The notes beneath the pieces are model-generated. The model was not told the origin of the DNA, made no database searches, and saw only the letters and a list, made by a program, of their open reading frames with translations. Below are positions 19,643-28,999 of a stretch of DNA of 64,000 bases, piece after piece. Source of the DNA: Hufsiella ginkgonis (GTDB lineage Bacteria > Bacteroidota > Bacteroidia > Sphingobacteriales > Sphingobacteriaceae); assembly GCF_009834915.1 (NCBI RefSeq), contig NZ_WVHS01000003.1, forward strand, positions 372,001 through 436,000. The letters run 5' to 3'. The first letter of the stretch is position 1, and each line of letters starts with the position of its first letter. Made by a program: the position numbers and the translations under genes.

Positions 19643-20251
19643 CTATTGATCATGGTCTTGGTTCGTGTGTTGATGTTTTTTAATACCATCCCAGGAAATG
19701 CAGGCAATATCATACAAGTCTTTCTCCGTGAAAAGGTATCGCCCGGCGAGGTGGTATTTGGCGGTGGCCACGATGGCTCCGCGGATCACCGGCCCGAGCA
19801 GTTCGGAATCAATGGGCTTAAGAGTTCCGTTCTCGATACCCGAACGGAAAAACGGCACGATCTGCCCGCGGAACAAATCGCTTTCCTGGTCGGGATAAAG
19901 CCTCGGGTACGGGGAGTTCACATATTGTTCCATAAAAACAAGGGAGCCTTCGTTGCTGATGTAGTACTTGCATTGGTTCACCCAAAAGGCCAGGAAACGG
20001 TCTTTATAGCTCACGTTTTCGTTATAACCAGCCAGCATGGCACGGGCCAGCTCTTCCTTAACATATACATATAAGGCGGTGATCAGCGTATCTTTACTGT
20101 CGAAATAATGGTAGATGGTACCGGCCGCCACGCGCGCGTTCCGGGCGATCTCGCTCATGGGAGTGCCATGAAAGCCATGCTCTTTAATCAGTTCAAGCGT
20201 ACTTTTAAGAATGGCAGTACGCTTATCCGGCTTTTCTAATTGAACGTTCAT
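19643..20251 (-). CDS. TetR family transcriptional regulator
   Basis: From the ATG at 20251 this 202-residue protein has the TetR N-terminal helix-turn-helix (RTAILKSTLELIKEHGFHGTPMSEIARNARVAAGTIYHYFDSK) and a helical ligand-binding domain. It is the first gene of the efflux operon (TetR, TolC, MFP, RND), so it very probably represses this operon until a pump substrate binds. Longer in-frame starts exist upstream (20272, 20374) but reach into the divergent gene's control region. Confidence 0.92.
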   Translation of the reverse strand: MNVQLEKPDKRTAILKSTLELIKEHGFHGTPMSEIARNARVAAGTIYHYFDSKDTLITALYVYVKEELARAMLAGYNENVSYKDRFLAFWVNQCKYYISNEGSLVFMEQYVNSPYPRLYPDQESDLFRGQIVPFFRSGIENGTLKPIDSELLGPVIRGAIVATAKYHLAGRYLFTEKDLYDIACISWDGIKKHQHTNQDHDQ

Positions 20252-20338
20252 TCGGTTTGTAAAGTAAACCATTATGATCGGTGTTTGTTGACCCGTGGCA
20301 GATAATGACATTGGGGTGGCTTTTACCGGGAATTTTTT

Positions 20339-20968
20339 ATGAGAACTTTTGACACGATGAAATACCGGAAACATCCCGGGGGGCTTTCCGCCGTGCTGGC
20401 CGTTTTCCGCATGCGGTTCCCTGTTGTGCTCGCGTTAACTGCGCTCTTCCTGGTCTTTTCAGGCTATATGATGGTAGCCGGCGATCCGGCGGTAAAGATG
20501 ATCGCAGTGAATGCGCACGCGGTCCCGCCGAAAGGTACTGCAGGCAGCTCCGGCGACGCCATGCATTACGATTATCATTTTAAGGCCCGTAACCTGGCCG
20601 ACTGGCTGGCATTTGACCGTGGCATGTTCGCCGGTTTCGGATTTTTTAACGCACTTTTTACCATGGCGGTACTGACTTACGGCTACCGGGTTACCCGGAT
20701 CCTTACGTTGCGGCAGCCGTTTCTCTTCCCGGTAGCCAATTATTTGCAGGTTATTGGCTGGATAATCATTGCGGGCGGGGTGCTCAACACGGTGCGGTAC
20801 TTTTATATCGCGGCAGCTGTCCGGAGTATTACCGGGGGCAGCTACCGGGCCGACCTTAGCTCCGCGTCGGGATATACCCTGGCGGCCGGGATCATTATTT
20901 TAATTGCCGCGAAAGTATACCGCAGGGGATGTGAGCTTCAGGCAGAAAGAACAAAACATTCCATCTAA
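20339..20968 (+). CDS. DUF2975-like membrane protein
   Basis: This 209-residue protein has four membrane helices (about 28-50, 92-112, 133-155 and 175-195) and the C-terminal signature AAKVYRRGCELQAE, like DUF2975 proteins. These are usually paired with a small HTH regulator, which is missing here. It is transcribed divergently from the TetR gene with 87 nt between the chosen starts, so it may share that control region. A second start at 20357 is possible. Function unknown. Confidence 0.6.
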   Translation: MRTFDTMKYRKHPGGLSAVLAVFRMRFPVVLALTALFLVFSGYMMVAGDPAVKMIAVNAHAVPPKGTAGSSGDAMHYDYHFKARNLADWLAFDRGMFAGFGFFNALFTMAVLTYGYRVTRILTLRQPFLFPVANYLQVIGWIIIAGGVLNTVRYFYIAAAVRSITGGSYRADLSSASGYTLAAGIIILIAAKVYRRGCELQAERTKHSI

Positions 20969-21014
20969 CCAATGCCCATATTATCAACCTTGACGTGATG
21001 ATGGCCATTAGCAG

Positions 21015-21049
21015 TCAGCTATCAGTCATTAGCTGTCAGCCGTCAGCTT
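21015..21049. repeat. 7-bp-period array upstream of accC (5 units)
   Basis: Consecutive heptamers are TCAGCTA, TCAGTCA, TTAGCTG, TCAGCCG and TCAGCTT. The array ends 33 nt before the accC start. It shares its unit with the larger array at 39582-39665. Confidence 0.75.
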
Positions 21050-21081
21050 TTTTGCCTAATATTGTAACCTGCATATCAAGT

Positions 21082-22575
21082 ATGACGACAATAGACAAGC
21101 TACTGGTGGCCAATCGCGGCGAGATCGCACTGCGTGTGATGAGATCGGCGCGGGAAATGGGGCTGCAGACCGTAGCGGTATACTCGGAAGCCGACCGGGA
21201 CGCGCTGCATGTGCGTTACGCAGATGAGGCGGTATTTATCGGACCGGCGCCTTCCTCGCAGTCGTACCTGGTGGGGGAGAAGATCATCGATGCCTGCCGG
21301 CAAACCGGCGCGAAATATATTCATCCCGGTTATGGCTTTCTTTCTGAGAACGCCGCCTTTGCACGGCTGGTGCGCGATGCAGGCCTGGTATTAGTGGGGC
21401 CGTCGCCCGAAGCCATGGAGATCATGGGCAATAAGCTATCCGCTAAGGCGGCCGCATTAACCTACCACATCCCGATGGTTCCAGGCACGGTTTCGGCGGT
21501 AACGGATGTGAACGAGGCTATGGAAGAAGCCGTAAAGATCGGTTTCCCCATCCTCATTAAAGCGGCGGCAGGCGGCGGCGGAAAAGGAATGCGGATCGTG
21601 GAGAAAGCGGCGGATTTTGAAGAGCAGATGAAGCTGGCGGTGTCCGAGGCAAAATCGGCATTTAACGATGGTTCGGTATTTATGGAACGGTATGTGTCGT
21701 CGCCCCGCCACATCGAGATCCAGGTGATCGGTGATACCTATGGCAATATCGTGCACTTATTTGAACGCGAATGTTCGGTGCAGCGCCGTCACCAGAAAGT
21801 AGTGGAGGAAGCGCCGTCATCGGTGCTCAGCCCGGAGATCCGTCAGCGAATGGGCGAAAGCGCGGTCAATGTGGCACGCTCCTGCGGTTACTCAAGTACC
21901 GGCACCGTGGAGTTCATCCTCGATGAAAACCTGGACTTCTTCTTCCTGGAGATGAATACACGCCTGCAGGTGGAGCACCCGGTAACCGAAATGATCACGG
22001 GTGTCGACCTGGTTAAAGAGCAGATCCGCATCGCCATGGGCGAAAAGCTGGGCTTTACCCAAAACGAGCTGGAGATCAGGGGCCATGCCATCGAGCTGCG
22101 CGTGTACGCGGAAGATCCCGCCAATAATTTCCTTCCGGATATCGGCACATTGCTCAGTTACTCGGTACCGGCCGGTCCGGGTGTGCGGGTGGACGACGCT
22201 TTCGAGGCAGGTATGGAGATCCCGATCTATTACGACCCGATGATCGCCAAGCTGATCACCTACGGGAAAGACCGCCCGGAAGCCATCGCGCGCATGCGAA
22301 GGGCCATTGACGAGTACCGCATCACGGGGATCACTACCACGCTCGGCTTCGGGCGTTTTGTGATGGAGCACGAGGCCTTTATTTCCGGGAACTTCGACAC
22401 ACACTTCGTAAAAAAATATTTTGATTCTTCGGCGCCGCCCGCAGCGCAGAACAGGGATGAGGCCATGATTGCGGCGATACTGGCCGCATCCCTGCTGGCA
22501 GACCAGGCGCAATCATCGATAGCACCGCAGGTAAGCGGGGTTTCTAACTGGAAAAGAAACCGAAAAATAAGTTAA
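21082..22575 (+). CDS. accC: Biotin carboxylase subunit of acyl-CoA carboxylase
   Basis: From the ATG at 21082 the protein has 497 residues (MTTIDKLLVANRGEIALRVMRSA). It shows the biotin carboxylase N domain, the ATP-grasp domain (KAAAGGGGKGMR, EMNTRLQVEHPVTEMITGVDLV) and the C-terminal domain (RGHAIELRVYAEDP). It carboxylates biotin on a carrier protein using ATP and bicarbonate. There is no biotin carrier or carboxyltransferase gene beside it; the extended C-terminus ending SNWKRNRKIS suggests a propionyl/acyl-CoA carboxylase-type subunit. An upstream in-frame extension would translate heptad repeats and is rejected. ribE follows after 4 nt. Confidence 0.92.
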   Translation: MTTIDKLLVANRGEIALRVMRSAREMGLQTVAVYSEADRDALHVRYADEAVFIGPAPSSQSYLVGEKIIDACRQTGAKYIHPGYGFLSENAAFARLVRDAGLVLVGPSPEAMEIMGNKLSAKAAALTYHIPMVPGTVSAVTDVNEAMEEAVKIGFPILIKAAAGGGGKGMRIVEKAADFEEQMKLAVSEAKSAFNDGSVFMERYVSSPRHIEIQVIGDTYGNIVHLFERECSVQRRHQKVVEEAPSSVLSPEIRQRMGESAVNVARSCGYSSTGTVEFILDENLDFFFLEMNTRLQVEHPVTEMITGVDLVKEQIRIAMGEKLGFTQNELEIRGHAIELRVYAEDPANNFLPDIGTLLSYSVPAGPGVRVDDAFEAGMEIPIYYDPMIAKLITYGKDRPEAIARMRRAIDEYRITGITTTLGFGRFVMEHEAFISGNFDTHFVKKYFDSSAPPAAQNRDEAMIAAILAASLLADQAQSSIAPQVSGVSNWKRNRKIS

Positions 22576-22579
22576 CGGC

Positions 22580-23167
22580 ATGTTTACAGGAATTATTGAA
22601 ACTACAGGCATCGTTACCCGCCTCGAGCAAACCCAGGGAAATCTACACATTACCGTAACGGCATCTATTGCCAGCGAGCTGAAGATCGATCAGTCGGTGG
22701 CACATAACGGCGTATGCCTAACGGTGGTTTCGTCCGGTGATACCAGCTACCGCGTAACCGCGATCGATGAAACGCTTCAGAAAACCAACCTCGGCGCCCT
22801 TCGCGAAGGCGACCTGGTAAACCTCGAGCGCTGCATGGCGATGAACGGCCGGCTGGATGGCCACATCGTACAGGGGCATGTAGACCAGACCGCCACCTGC
22901 ACCGCTTTCCGGCAACTGGAGGGCAGCTGGGAATATACTTTTGAATATGACCCCGCAGCGGGAAATATTACGGTTGAAAAAGGATCTGTCTGTGTAAACG
23001 GTATAAGCCTCACCGTGGTAAATTCGCAGGCGAACAGTTTCTCGGTCGCCATAATCCCGTACACGTACGAGCATACCAACCTGCAGCAGGTGCGCGAAGG
23101 ATCGACGGTGAACCTCGAATTTGATATTATCGGCAAATATGTGGCCCGTTTACTTGGCAGAAGCTGA
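22580..23167 (+). CDS. ribE: Riboflavin synthase (alpha chain)
   Basis: This 195-residue protein has two tandem lumazine-binding repeats, each starting with a typical segment (MFTGIIETTGIVTRLE and GHIVQGHVDQTATC). The repeats include LTVVSSGDTSYRVTAIDETL and ISLTVVNSQANSFSVAIIPYT. It converts two 6,7-dimethyl-8-ribityllumazine to riboflavin. It follows accC by 4 nt, and its 3' end overlaps the convergent TPR gene by 18 bp. Confidence 0.95.
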   Translation: MFTGIIETTGIVTRLEQTQGNLHITVTASIASELKIDQSVAHNGVCLTVVSSGDTSYRVTAIDETLQKTNLGALREGDLVNLERCMAMNGRLDGHIVQGHVDQTATCTAFRQLEGSWEYTFEYDPAAGNITVEKGSVCVNGISLTVVNSQANSFSVAIIPYTYEHTNLQQVREGSTVNLEFDIIGKYVARLLGRS

Positions 23168-24328
23168 AGTGCCTGCCGGGCTGAGGTCTTTTATTCTTGC
23201 CAATGAATAATGGTAGCACGCTTTGTTGTTGTCCCGCTCCTCGTTATATAAGTCAACGTACTTTTTATAGTATTTCAGCGCATTTTTCCGGTCTTCCAGT
23301 TTCTGATCGTAAATACGGGCACGGGCATAGTTAAAAACGTTTCGGCTGTCGAAGGTTTCCGCTTTGTCGAGATGATTGATCCCGGCGCGGTACTTTTTTT
23401 GCTGCTCATCGTTCACACTCATTTCCTGGTAGTATACCGGGATGTTGTTAGAGATGCCTTCGCGTACGCTCCTGGCGAGGTACTCGTTGCTCTTTAATAT
23501 ATTCCCCAGTTGCCGGTAAGCCAATGCGGTGTAGTAGTAAGTCGTTTCATTCGAATTGCTGGTCAATTCTAAAATGGAGAAGGCGGCCACACAATCCTTG
23601 TATTGCCGCAGGTAATAGCAGCCGATCCCAAGGAGATTAAAGGTCTGGCCCGCGTTATCTCCCAGGTCGATCGCTTTCCTGGCCATTTTTACCGATAACT
23701 TATAATCTTCCTGTTTATGGGCCAGGTTCATACGGGTATTAATGAGCAGGATATTCAGGGAATCTGTTGCCATGGCAATGCTCAGCACCGAATCAACCAA
23801 CCCGTATCTTTTCCTTTTGATCAGCAGCCGCGCATAATCGTAGGCGATATCAGGTTCCCGGGGATTTAATCCGTTGGCTTTTTTAAGGTTCCGGAGCCAG
23901 CCGGTGGTATCGCGCAGGTTATCACATACATCGGCCAGTTTTTTATAGGTGAGGAAGTTGATACTGTCCAGCAATAGCATTTTCTCGTAATAACGCCTGG
24001 TTTGGAGATAATTTCCTCTTTTCTCGTTAATGCCGGCCAGGTAGTTGAGCGCGGTGCGGTTGGTGGTGTCCTTTGCCAGCAATATCCCGAAATTTCGTTC
24101 CGCATCGGGGAGATTTCCTGCCATGTAATTGCAATAGGCGAGGCGCGAAAGGATCTTATCATCGGAGATCTCAGCCGGGTAAACCGATTTGATGTAGGCG
24201 GCTGCTTCTTTATACCGCTGGTTCTGGATCATGTCCAGGAGCTGCTCGCTGTCGAACTGCTGGGAAAAGGATTTAAAACCCGTAAAAAGAAGAGTAGTTA
24301 AAAGAATTGTATGAAGTATCGCACGCAT
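23150..24328 (-). CDS. Secreted tetratricopeptide-repeat protein
   Basis: From the ATG at 24328 (signal peptide MRAILHTILLTTLLFTGFKSFSQ) this is a 392-residue protein made of TPR-like helical pairs (for example NYLAGINEKRGNYLQTRRYYEKMLLLD, FNLLGIGCYYLRQYKDCVAAF). It is probably periplasmic or surface exposed. The binding partner is unknown. Its start lies directly beside a perfect palindrome shared with the lspA upstream region. Confidence 0.85.
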   Translation of the reverse strand: MRAILHTILLTTLLFTGFKSFSQQFDSEQLLDMIQNQRYKEAAAYIKSVYPAEISDDKILSRLAYCNYMAGNLPDAERNFGILLAKDTTNRTALNYLAGINEKRGNYLQTRRYYEKMLLLDSINFLTYKKLADVCDNLRDTTGWLRNLKKANGLNPREPDIAYDYARLLIKRKRYGLVDSVLSIAMATDSLNILLINTRMNLAHKQEDYKLSVKMARKAIDLGDNAGQTFNLLGIGCYYLRQYKDCVAAFSILELTSNSNETTYYYTALAYRQLGNILKSNEYLARSVREGISNNIPVYYQEMSVNDEQQKKYRAGINHLDKAETFDSRNVFNYARARIYDQKLEDRKNALKYYKKYVDLYNEERDNNKACYHYSLARIKDLSPAGTSASAK

Positions 24329-24335
24329 GAACAAA

Positions 24336-24357
24336 TATAACTAAAAACTTAGTTATA
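24336..24357. promoter_or_regulatory. Perfect palindrome in the TPR/lspA divergent region
   Basis: Arms TATAACTAA and TTAGTTATA are separated by AAAC. The minus strand also reads TATATTTG (TAnnTTTG) across 24331-24338, only a few bases from the TPR start codon, so that transcript would be nearly leaderless. Operator or promoter role is inferred. Confidence 0.4.
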
Positions 24358-24427
24358 AAAATAGTCGTCAGTTGACGTGTAATATTTTGATGTGAGTGAA
24401 GTTCTCCTTCTTCTTTATCTTTATAAA

Positions 24428-24952
24428 ATGAAATTAACAAGAACCATCCGCAACCTCGCTATACTTGCGGTGATCCTTTGCAACATTGGTTGCGACCAGG
24501 TCACCAAAACCGTTATCCGCCGGAACATGGGGGAGTATGAGCAGCTCAGCTATCTCAACAATCATTTCACCATCACTAAAACGGAAAATACCGGCGCCTT
24601 TCTGAGCCTGGGCGATACGCTTCCCCTGCCGGTTAAGCTGGTGGTGCTTTCGTTACTGCCCTTGCTGGTGCTTGGCGGAGCTACGTATTTCGTGATCACC
24701 AAAACCAATATTTCTAACGTGCTGGCGCTTGGGATCTGTTTTGTGATCGGTGGCGGAGTGGGTAATTTATACGACCGGATCGTACATGGATCTGTTACCG
24801 ATTTCCTGCACCTCGACTTTGTCGTTTTTCGCACGGGTATTTTTAATATGGCCGATGTATCCATCATGACCGGTATGGCGCTGATCCTCTGTTATACCTA
24901 TCTTACCAAAGTAAAACCGGCGGATACTTACCAAACGCCGCCGCTGGAATGA
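24428..24952 (+). CDS. lspA: Lipoprotein signal peptidase (SPase II)
   Basis: From the ATG at 24428 this is a 174-residue inner-membrane aspartic protease with four helices. Conserved boxes are CDQVTK near the N-terminus, NTGAFLSLG, GGGVGNLYDRI, GSVTDFLHL (first catalytic Asp) and FNMADVSIM (second catalytic Asp). It cleaves prolipoprotein signal peptides after diacylglyceryl transfer. A GTG start 36 nt upstream is less likely. Confidence 0.94.
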   Translation: MKLTRTIRNLAILAVILCNIGCDQVTKTVIRRNMGEYEQLSYLNNHFTITKTENTGAFLSLGDTLPLPVKLVVLSLLPLLVLGGATYFVITKTNISNVLALGICFVIGGGVGNLYDRIVHGSVTDFLHLDFVVFRTGIFNMADVSIMTGMALILCYTYLTKVKPADTYQTPPLE

Positions 24953-25192
24953 ACTGGTCATCCGAAATTGCCGGAAGAGCAAAGCAGGGATCGCTGAAAA
25001 CGGTTTCACGGTGGTTCCCCCGGTATATGGAATCGCATAGATCCAGGAAATTACCAACCGCGAAACTTGCGCCCGCTGCGCGAATTTCTCTCGCGTTCCC
25101 TGCATAAATTTCGCCTGTCAATTTTCTTCTCATTTCGCCGAAAAAACCGACATTGGCGCGAAATTAAAGTGATAAACCGATTCAGCTCACCA

Positions 25193-26473
25193 ATGTCCAC
25201 TAAACAACCCCTGCAACTTACCGAAGACTGGACCGTCGTCCTGCTTGGCGGCGCGATCATCTTCTTAGCTCTTTCCGGCGTGATCGTTCCCGCCCCTTCT
25301 TTCGGGTGGAAAGATAGCGAAACGCTGTTTGCCAACGTGCTTTCGGCGGCCAATTTGGGGAAGATGGGGCAGCAGTTACTCCTGGTGCTGGCTACGGCGG
25401 TGCTGGGTTCGCTGTTAACCGGTAAGCCGCTCAGGAAGTTCATATGGGTATTCCCGGTGGTATTTGTAGTCACCATCCTGGCGCTGCTGCTTGCCGGGAA
25501 CGCCAGGGTAAAAGCGCTGAACCTGGAAGCCGTGATCTTTAGCCTGGGTTTGGGCCTGCTGATCAGCAACCTGTTTAAGCTGCCACAGTGGTTCAGGGAT
25601 GCGCTTTCCACGGAATTGTTTGTAAAGATCGGGCTGGTATTGCTTGGCACGGGCATTATCTTTTCGGATATCCTGAAGGCGGGTTCCCTCGGCTTGCTGC
25701 AGGCATTGGTAGTGGTGCTCTCGGTATGGTATTTTGCGTTCTGGCTGTGCAAGAAGCTGAAAGTGGACGATGAGCTGGCGATGATGATCTCCAGCGCGGT
25801 ATCCATTTGCGGCGTTTCGGCGGCCATAGCCACCTCGGGTGCCATTAAGGGGGATGCCAAGAAGCTGTCGTACGTGATCTCGATGGTGCTTATCACGGCT
25901 ATTCCCATGATGATCTTTATGCCTATGATCGCCAATTATTTTCACTTTAAGGAGGAAGTAACCGGTGCCTGGCTCGGGGGCAGTATAGATACCACCGGGG
26001 CCGTGGTAGCTTCGGGTACGCTGGTGGGCGACATAGCGTTGAAGTACAGTACCATCATTAAGTTTTCGCAAAATGTGTTGCTCGGACTGGCAGCGTTTGC
26101 CATATCCGTTTACTGGACGTATACCCATAAATCATCCGCCGAAGTGATACAGGCAAAGCCTACCGCGGGAGTGATCTGGGAGCGGTTCCCCAAGTTCGTG
26201 CTGGGTTTTGTGGGTGCGTCGTTATTGTTTTCGTTCGTGGTTTCTGCCGAAGCGGCTGCGGCGGTGAAAGACAGCCTGAAAAACCTCCAGGGTTTATGGT
26301 TCGCGCTGGCTTTTACCAGCATTGGCCTCGAAACCAATTTTGCTGACCTGTTTAACAAAGAAAGCCGGAAACCGCTGTACGCGTTCCTGCTGGCCCAAAC
26401 GTTTAACGTGCTGATCACGCTGGTGATCGCGTACCTGTTATTTGGCCGGGAAAGCGCCGCCTTGACTGTGTAA
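25193..26473 (+). CDS. YeiH/UPF0324 family putative sulfate exporter
   Basis: From the ATG at 25193 the protein has 426 residues and about 11 membrane helices. It matches the YeiH/UPF0324 family (Cons_hypoth698), with the glycine-rich ISSAVSICGVSAAIATSGAI and GSIDTTGAVVASGTLVGD repeats. Members are proposed anion or sulfate exporters, but the substrate is unproven. The 240 bases before the start contain no gene that I can support. It is convergent with the WYL regulator. Confidence 0.88.
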   Translation: MSTKQPLQLTEDWTVVLLGGAIIFLALSGVIVPAPSFGWKDSETLFANVLSAANLGKMGQQLLLVLATAVLGSLLTGKPLRKFIWVFPVVFVVTILALLLAGNARVKALNLEAVIFSLGLGLLISNLFKLPQWFRDALSTELFVKIGLVLLGTGIIFSDILKAGSLGLLQALVVVLSVWYFAFWLCKKLKVDDELAMMISSAVSICGVSAAIATSGAIKGDAKKLSYVISMVLITAIPMMIFMPMIANYFHFKEEVTGAWLGGSIDTTGAVVASGTLVGDIALKYSTIIKFSQNVLLGLAAFAISVYWTYTHKSSAEVIQAKPTAGVIWERFPKFVLGFVGASLLFSFVVSAEAAAAVKDSLKNLQGLWFALAFTSIGLETNFADLFNKESRKPLYAFLLAQTFNVLITLVIAYLLFGRESAALTV

Positions 26474-26515
26474 GCGCTTTCCTTCCGCCCGTTCGGCGAT
26501 ACTAATTTTGACTCA

Positions 26516-27205
26516 TCAGAACGAAACGGGTAACTGTTTCATGTAATCGCTCATGGCCATGTGGTCTTCCTTTTGGAAACCACGTTCCTGGATGCGCACC
26601 GCCTCCAGGCGGGAGATCTTAAAGTCGCGGTAGCTGCTGCGTAAATGGCACCAGCCGATGAGGTGCCAGCTGAACGCATAAAATACCAGTCCTATCGGTT
26701 CTACACAGCGTTTACTAAATTCGCCATTGTTATTTTTATAATCGATCTCGATAATCTTCCTGGCGGAGATGGCCTGCTGCAGGGTAGAGAGGTACCCGAA
26801 ATCCTGGTCGGGACGGGAAGGCAGCTGCATCAGGATGTTGTTATCAAGGTTTTCCAGGCTTTCCTTCTGCGAGGTTTTAAGCACCGACCTTACTTTGCTG
26901 AGCGCGGTAGCATAATGTTTGCGTATCGAGTTGTCTGCAAACCCATTTACGATCTGTTCCACCAGCAGCAGGGCATTGGCTTCGTCGGAACTAAAAGAAA
27001 CAGGCGGCAGGAAATAGCCTTGTACTACAAAATATCCCTTGTTTTGCTCGAAACTGAGGGGTACGCCTTGTTCGTTCAGTGCTTTAATATCCCGGTAGAC
27101 GGTACGCACGCTGATGCCAAACTTTTCGGCGATCTGCCCGGCCTGGATGTATTTTTTCGATTGCAGGAATAGCAGGATCCCGAAGAGGCGGTCAACACGG
27201 TTCAT
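26516..27205 (-). CDS. YafY-type HTH-WYL transcriptional regulator
   Basis: This 229-residue protein has an N-terminal winged helix (HTH_11; AEKFGISVRTVYRDIKALNEQGVPL) and a C-terminal WYL domain (KIIEIDYKNNNGEFSKRCVEPIGLVFYAFSWHLIGWC). WYL domains sense ligands such as nucleic acids or nucleotides. It stands alone, and its target is not evident from the neighbours. Confidence 0.9.
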   Translation of the reverse strand: MNRVDRLFGILLFLQSKKYIQAGQIAEKFGISVRTVYRDIKALNEQGVPLSFEQNKGYFVVQGYFLPPVSFSSDEANALLLVEQIVNGFADNSIRKHYATALSKVRSVLKTSQKESLENLDNNILMQLPSRPDQDFGYLSTLQQAISARKIIEIDYKNNNGEFSKRCVEPIGLVFYAFSWHLIGWCHLRSSYRDFKISRLEAVRIQERGFQKEDHMAMSDYMKQLPVSF

Positions 27206-27226
27206 GTCAGGTTGCTGGTTGTGTAG

Positions 27227-28903
27227 TTATCTTACCAGGGTAACGGCGCCGGAGCGTTTGTAGGGCATCAGGTTCTCTTTACCGTCGATCACCCAATAAT
27301 AGGTGCCGCCGGGGGCGTTGCTGCCGTTCTGATTACGGCCCGTCCAAAAGTTGGTGATATCGCGGGTCTGGAAGACCAGCGCTCCCCACCGGTTATAGAT
27401 CTTGAGGTAGTTCAGGTCCACGGGCCGGTTCAGGTCGACGGTGAGTACATCGTTTATCCCGTCGCCATTCGGCGTGAACACATTGGGGATATCGATGTCG
27501 AGCACCAGGATGTCGGCAAAAAGTTTAGCGGTAACGGTACAACCCTCGGAGCTAACTCCTTTCAGGTAATAATCACCGCCAAAGCGCACCCTGTGCGGAT
27601 CTTCCCGGATAGGAATTTTCATGGCTGTATCCAGCCAGTAGGAGTATGTGAGCCTGGGATCTGGCAGGAAGGAGGCGCCAAGGTCGAGTGTAGCCGGGTA
27701 TTGGATCTGTGGCTGTTGAATCACTTCGATAGGCAGTACCGGGTTATAAATTACATCTACCTCCCGCACCAGTTTGCATCCCGATGGCGCTTGTGCCTGC
27801 AGGTAGTAAGTACCGCTGGCCGTAATATTTCGTGGGTCAGGCACCTGCTCACGAAGCGCGGCATCTTTCCAGTACGTGTAAGTAAGCCCGGCCGTGCTTC
27901 CGGCGATGATAGCAGTGGCAGTAAGGTCGACCGGGTAGCAGCTTGCCTGCGGCGGATTGACGTTAAGTGCCACACCGGTAATGGTGGTAACCAGTGTTTG
28001 ATCGCATCCAAGGCCCGGGAAGGCAAACATATCTACCGCGATACGGGTACCGGGCGGCGGAACCGGTGATAACGTAATACTTTCCGTTGTTCCCAGCTCT
28101 TCTTGTGTGTCGGGTTTATACCAGCGGTACCTTTCGAATCCGGGTACTGCGCTGAGTACGGTCGACCGGTCGCCGGTGCAAACGGCCGCACCACTTATCG
28201 GCGCAGAACAGTTCTCTGCGAAATCCAGGTAGGCATAACCGAAATGCCGGGTATGAGTGCAATCATTGGTAGTGAACTCGAGCCTTACGGTATGCCCCTG
28301 GTAGGCAGACAGGTCTATGGCGGCTGCCGACCAGGGTTTGTAGGTTACGGAAGCATCCTTTGCTGAAATACTAAAACCAGGCTGATTGCTGGCGGCAATA
28401 AACGTGAAAGATCCGCATGGCGTGGTAGTGTTGGTTGTTTCATTAATTACGGTAGCAATAAACCTCGGTTGCTCCAGGAGGGTAGGGTGACCGGGATTCT
28501 GGAGTACCAGCGCGTAATTAAAGATCACCGAATAGGTTGGCGCGTTAGCGGGTACTTTCAGGGTGTAACTGATCCCCTCCGCCCCCCTGCCGCCCTCATT
28601 GTTGCCGAGCTTAATCACATATTTACTTCCGTTAGGCGATTTCAGCGAAAAATCGCCGTATTCGTCGACGCCATCACTGATGACGGTATGCCTGCCGTTA
28701 ATTGAGCCGCTGGGCGAAAGCGTAATTACCCCGCCCGGATCCGTTTGTGTGGTTTCGCTGATCTCGCCGGTCAAACATTGCCAGTTGGCGAACGTGCCTT
28801 TTTCGAACCCGATGTTTTGCGGGCATTCTACCACTGTTTGCCCCAGGGCTGCGAGTGCAGCGAGGCAGAACAAGGCAGTGAACAACCAATGTTTAAATTC
28901 CAT
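27227..28903 (-). CDS. Secreted protein with gliding-motility/T9SS C-terminal domain (CHU_C)
   Basis: This 558-residue protein has a signal peptide (MEFKHWLFTALFCLAALAALGQ), an N-terminal galactose-binding-like region (about 25-235) and Ig-like/PKD-like repeats. It ends in a type-B sorting domain (about 470-558: IPNVFTPNGDGINDVL, LKIYNRWGALVF, GGTYYWVI). This domain marks cargo of the type IX secretion system. It is probably a surface adhesin; the ligand is unknown. Confidence 0.9.
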   Translation of the reverse strand: MEFKHWLFTALFCLAALAALGQTVVECPQNIGFEKGTFANWQCLTGEISETTQTDPGGVITLSPSGSINGRHTVISDGVDEYGDFSLKSPNGSKYVIKLGNNEGGRGAEGISYTLKVPANAPTYSVIFNYALVLQNPGHPTLLEQPRFIATVINETTNTTTPCGSFTFIAASNQPGFSISAKDASVTYKPWSAAAIDLSAYQGHTVRLEFTTNDCTHTRHFGYAYLDFAENCSAPISGAAVCTGDRSTVLSAVPGFERYRWYKPDTQEELGTTESITLSPVPPPGTRIAVDMFAFPGLGCDQTLVTTITGVALNVNPPQASCYPVDLTATAIIAGSTAGLTYTYWKDAALREQVPDPRNITASGTYYLQAQAPSGCKLVREVDVIYNPVLPIEVIQQPQIQYPATLDLGASFLPDPRLTYSYWLDTAMKIPIREDPHRVRFGGDYYLKGVSSEGCTVTAKLFADILVLDIDIPNVFTPNGDGINDVLTVDLNRPVDLNYLKIYNRWGALVFQTRDITNFWTGRNQNGSNAPGGTYYWVIDGKENLMPYKRSGAVTLVR

Positions 28904-28999
28904 CCGGTACCCGGGAAAAGTTGACAGCCTTAAAAGTACTAAATTACCGGGTAGTATTTTCGGCGTAACAAATTCTCCGCCGAAAAAACCAGGATAGCT

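Noticed and set aside
20995-21081. N-terminal extension of AccC by 29 residues
   Set aside because: The extension would be translated from the heptad repeat; the conserved protein begins at MTTIDKLLVANRGE.
24953-25192. Possible short gene on the minus strand (24903-25133) before the YeiH-type transporter gene
   Set aside because: It overlaps the lspA 3' end, has no recognisable domain or signal, and its composition looks like random intergenic DNA with repeated CGCGAAATT-like words.
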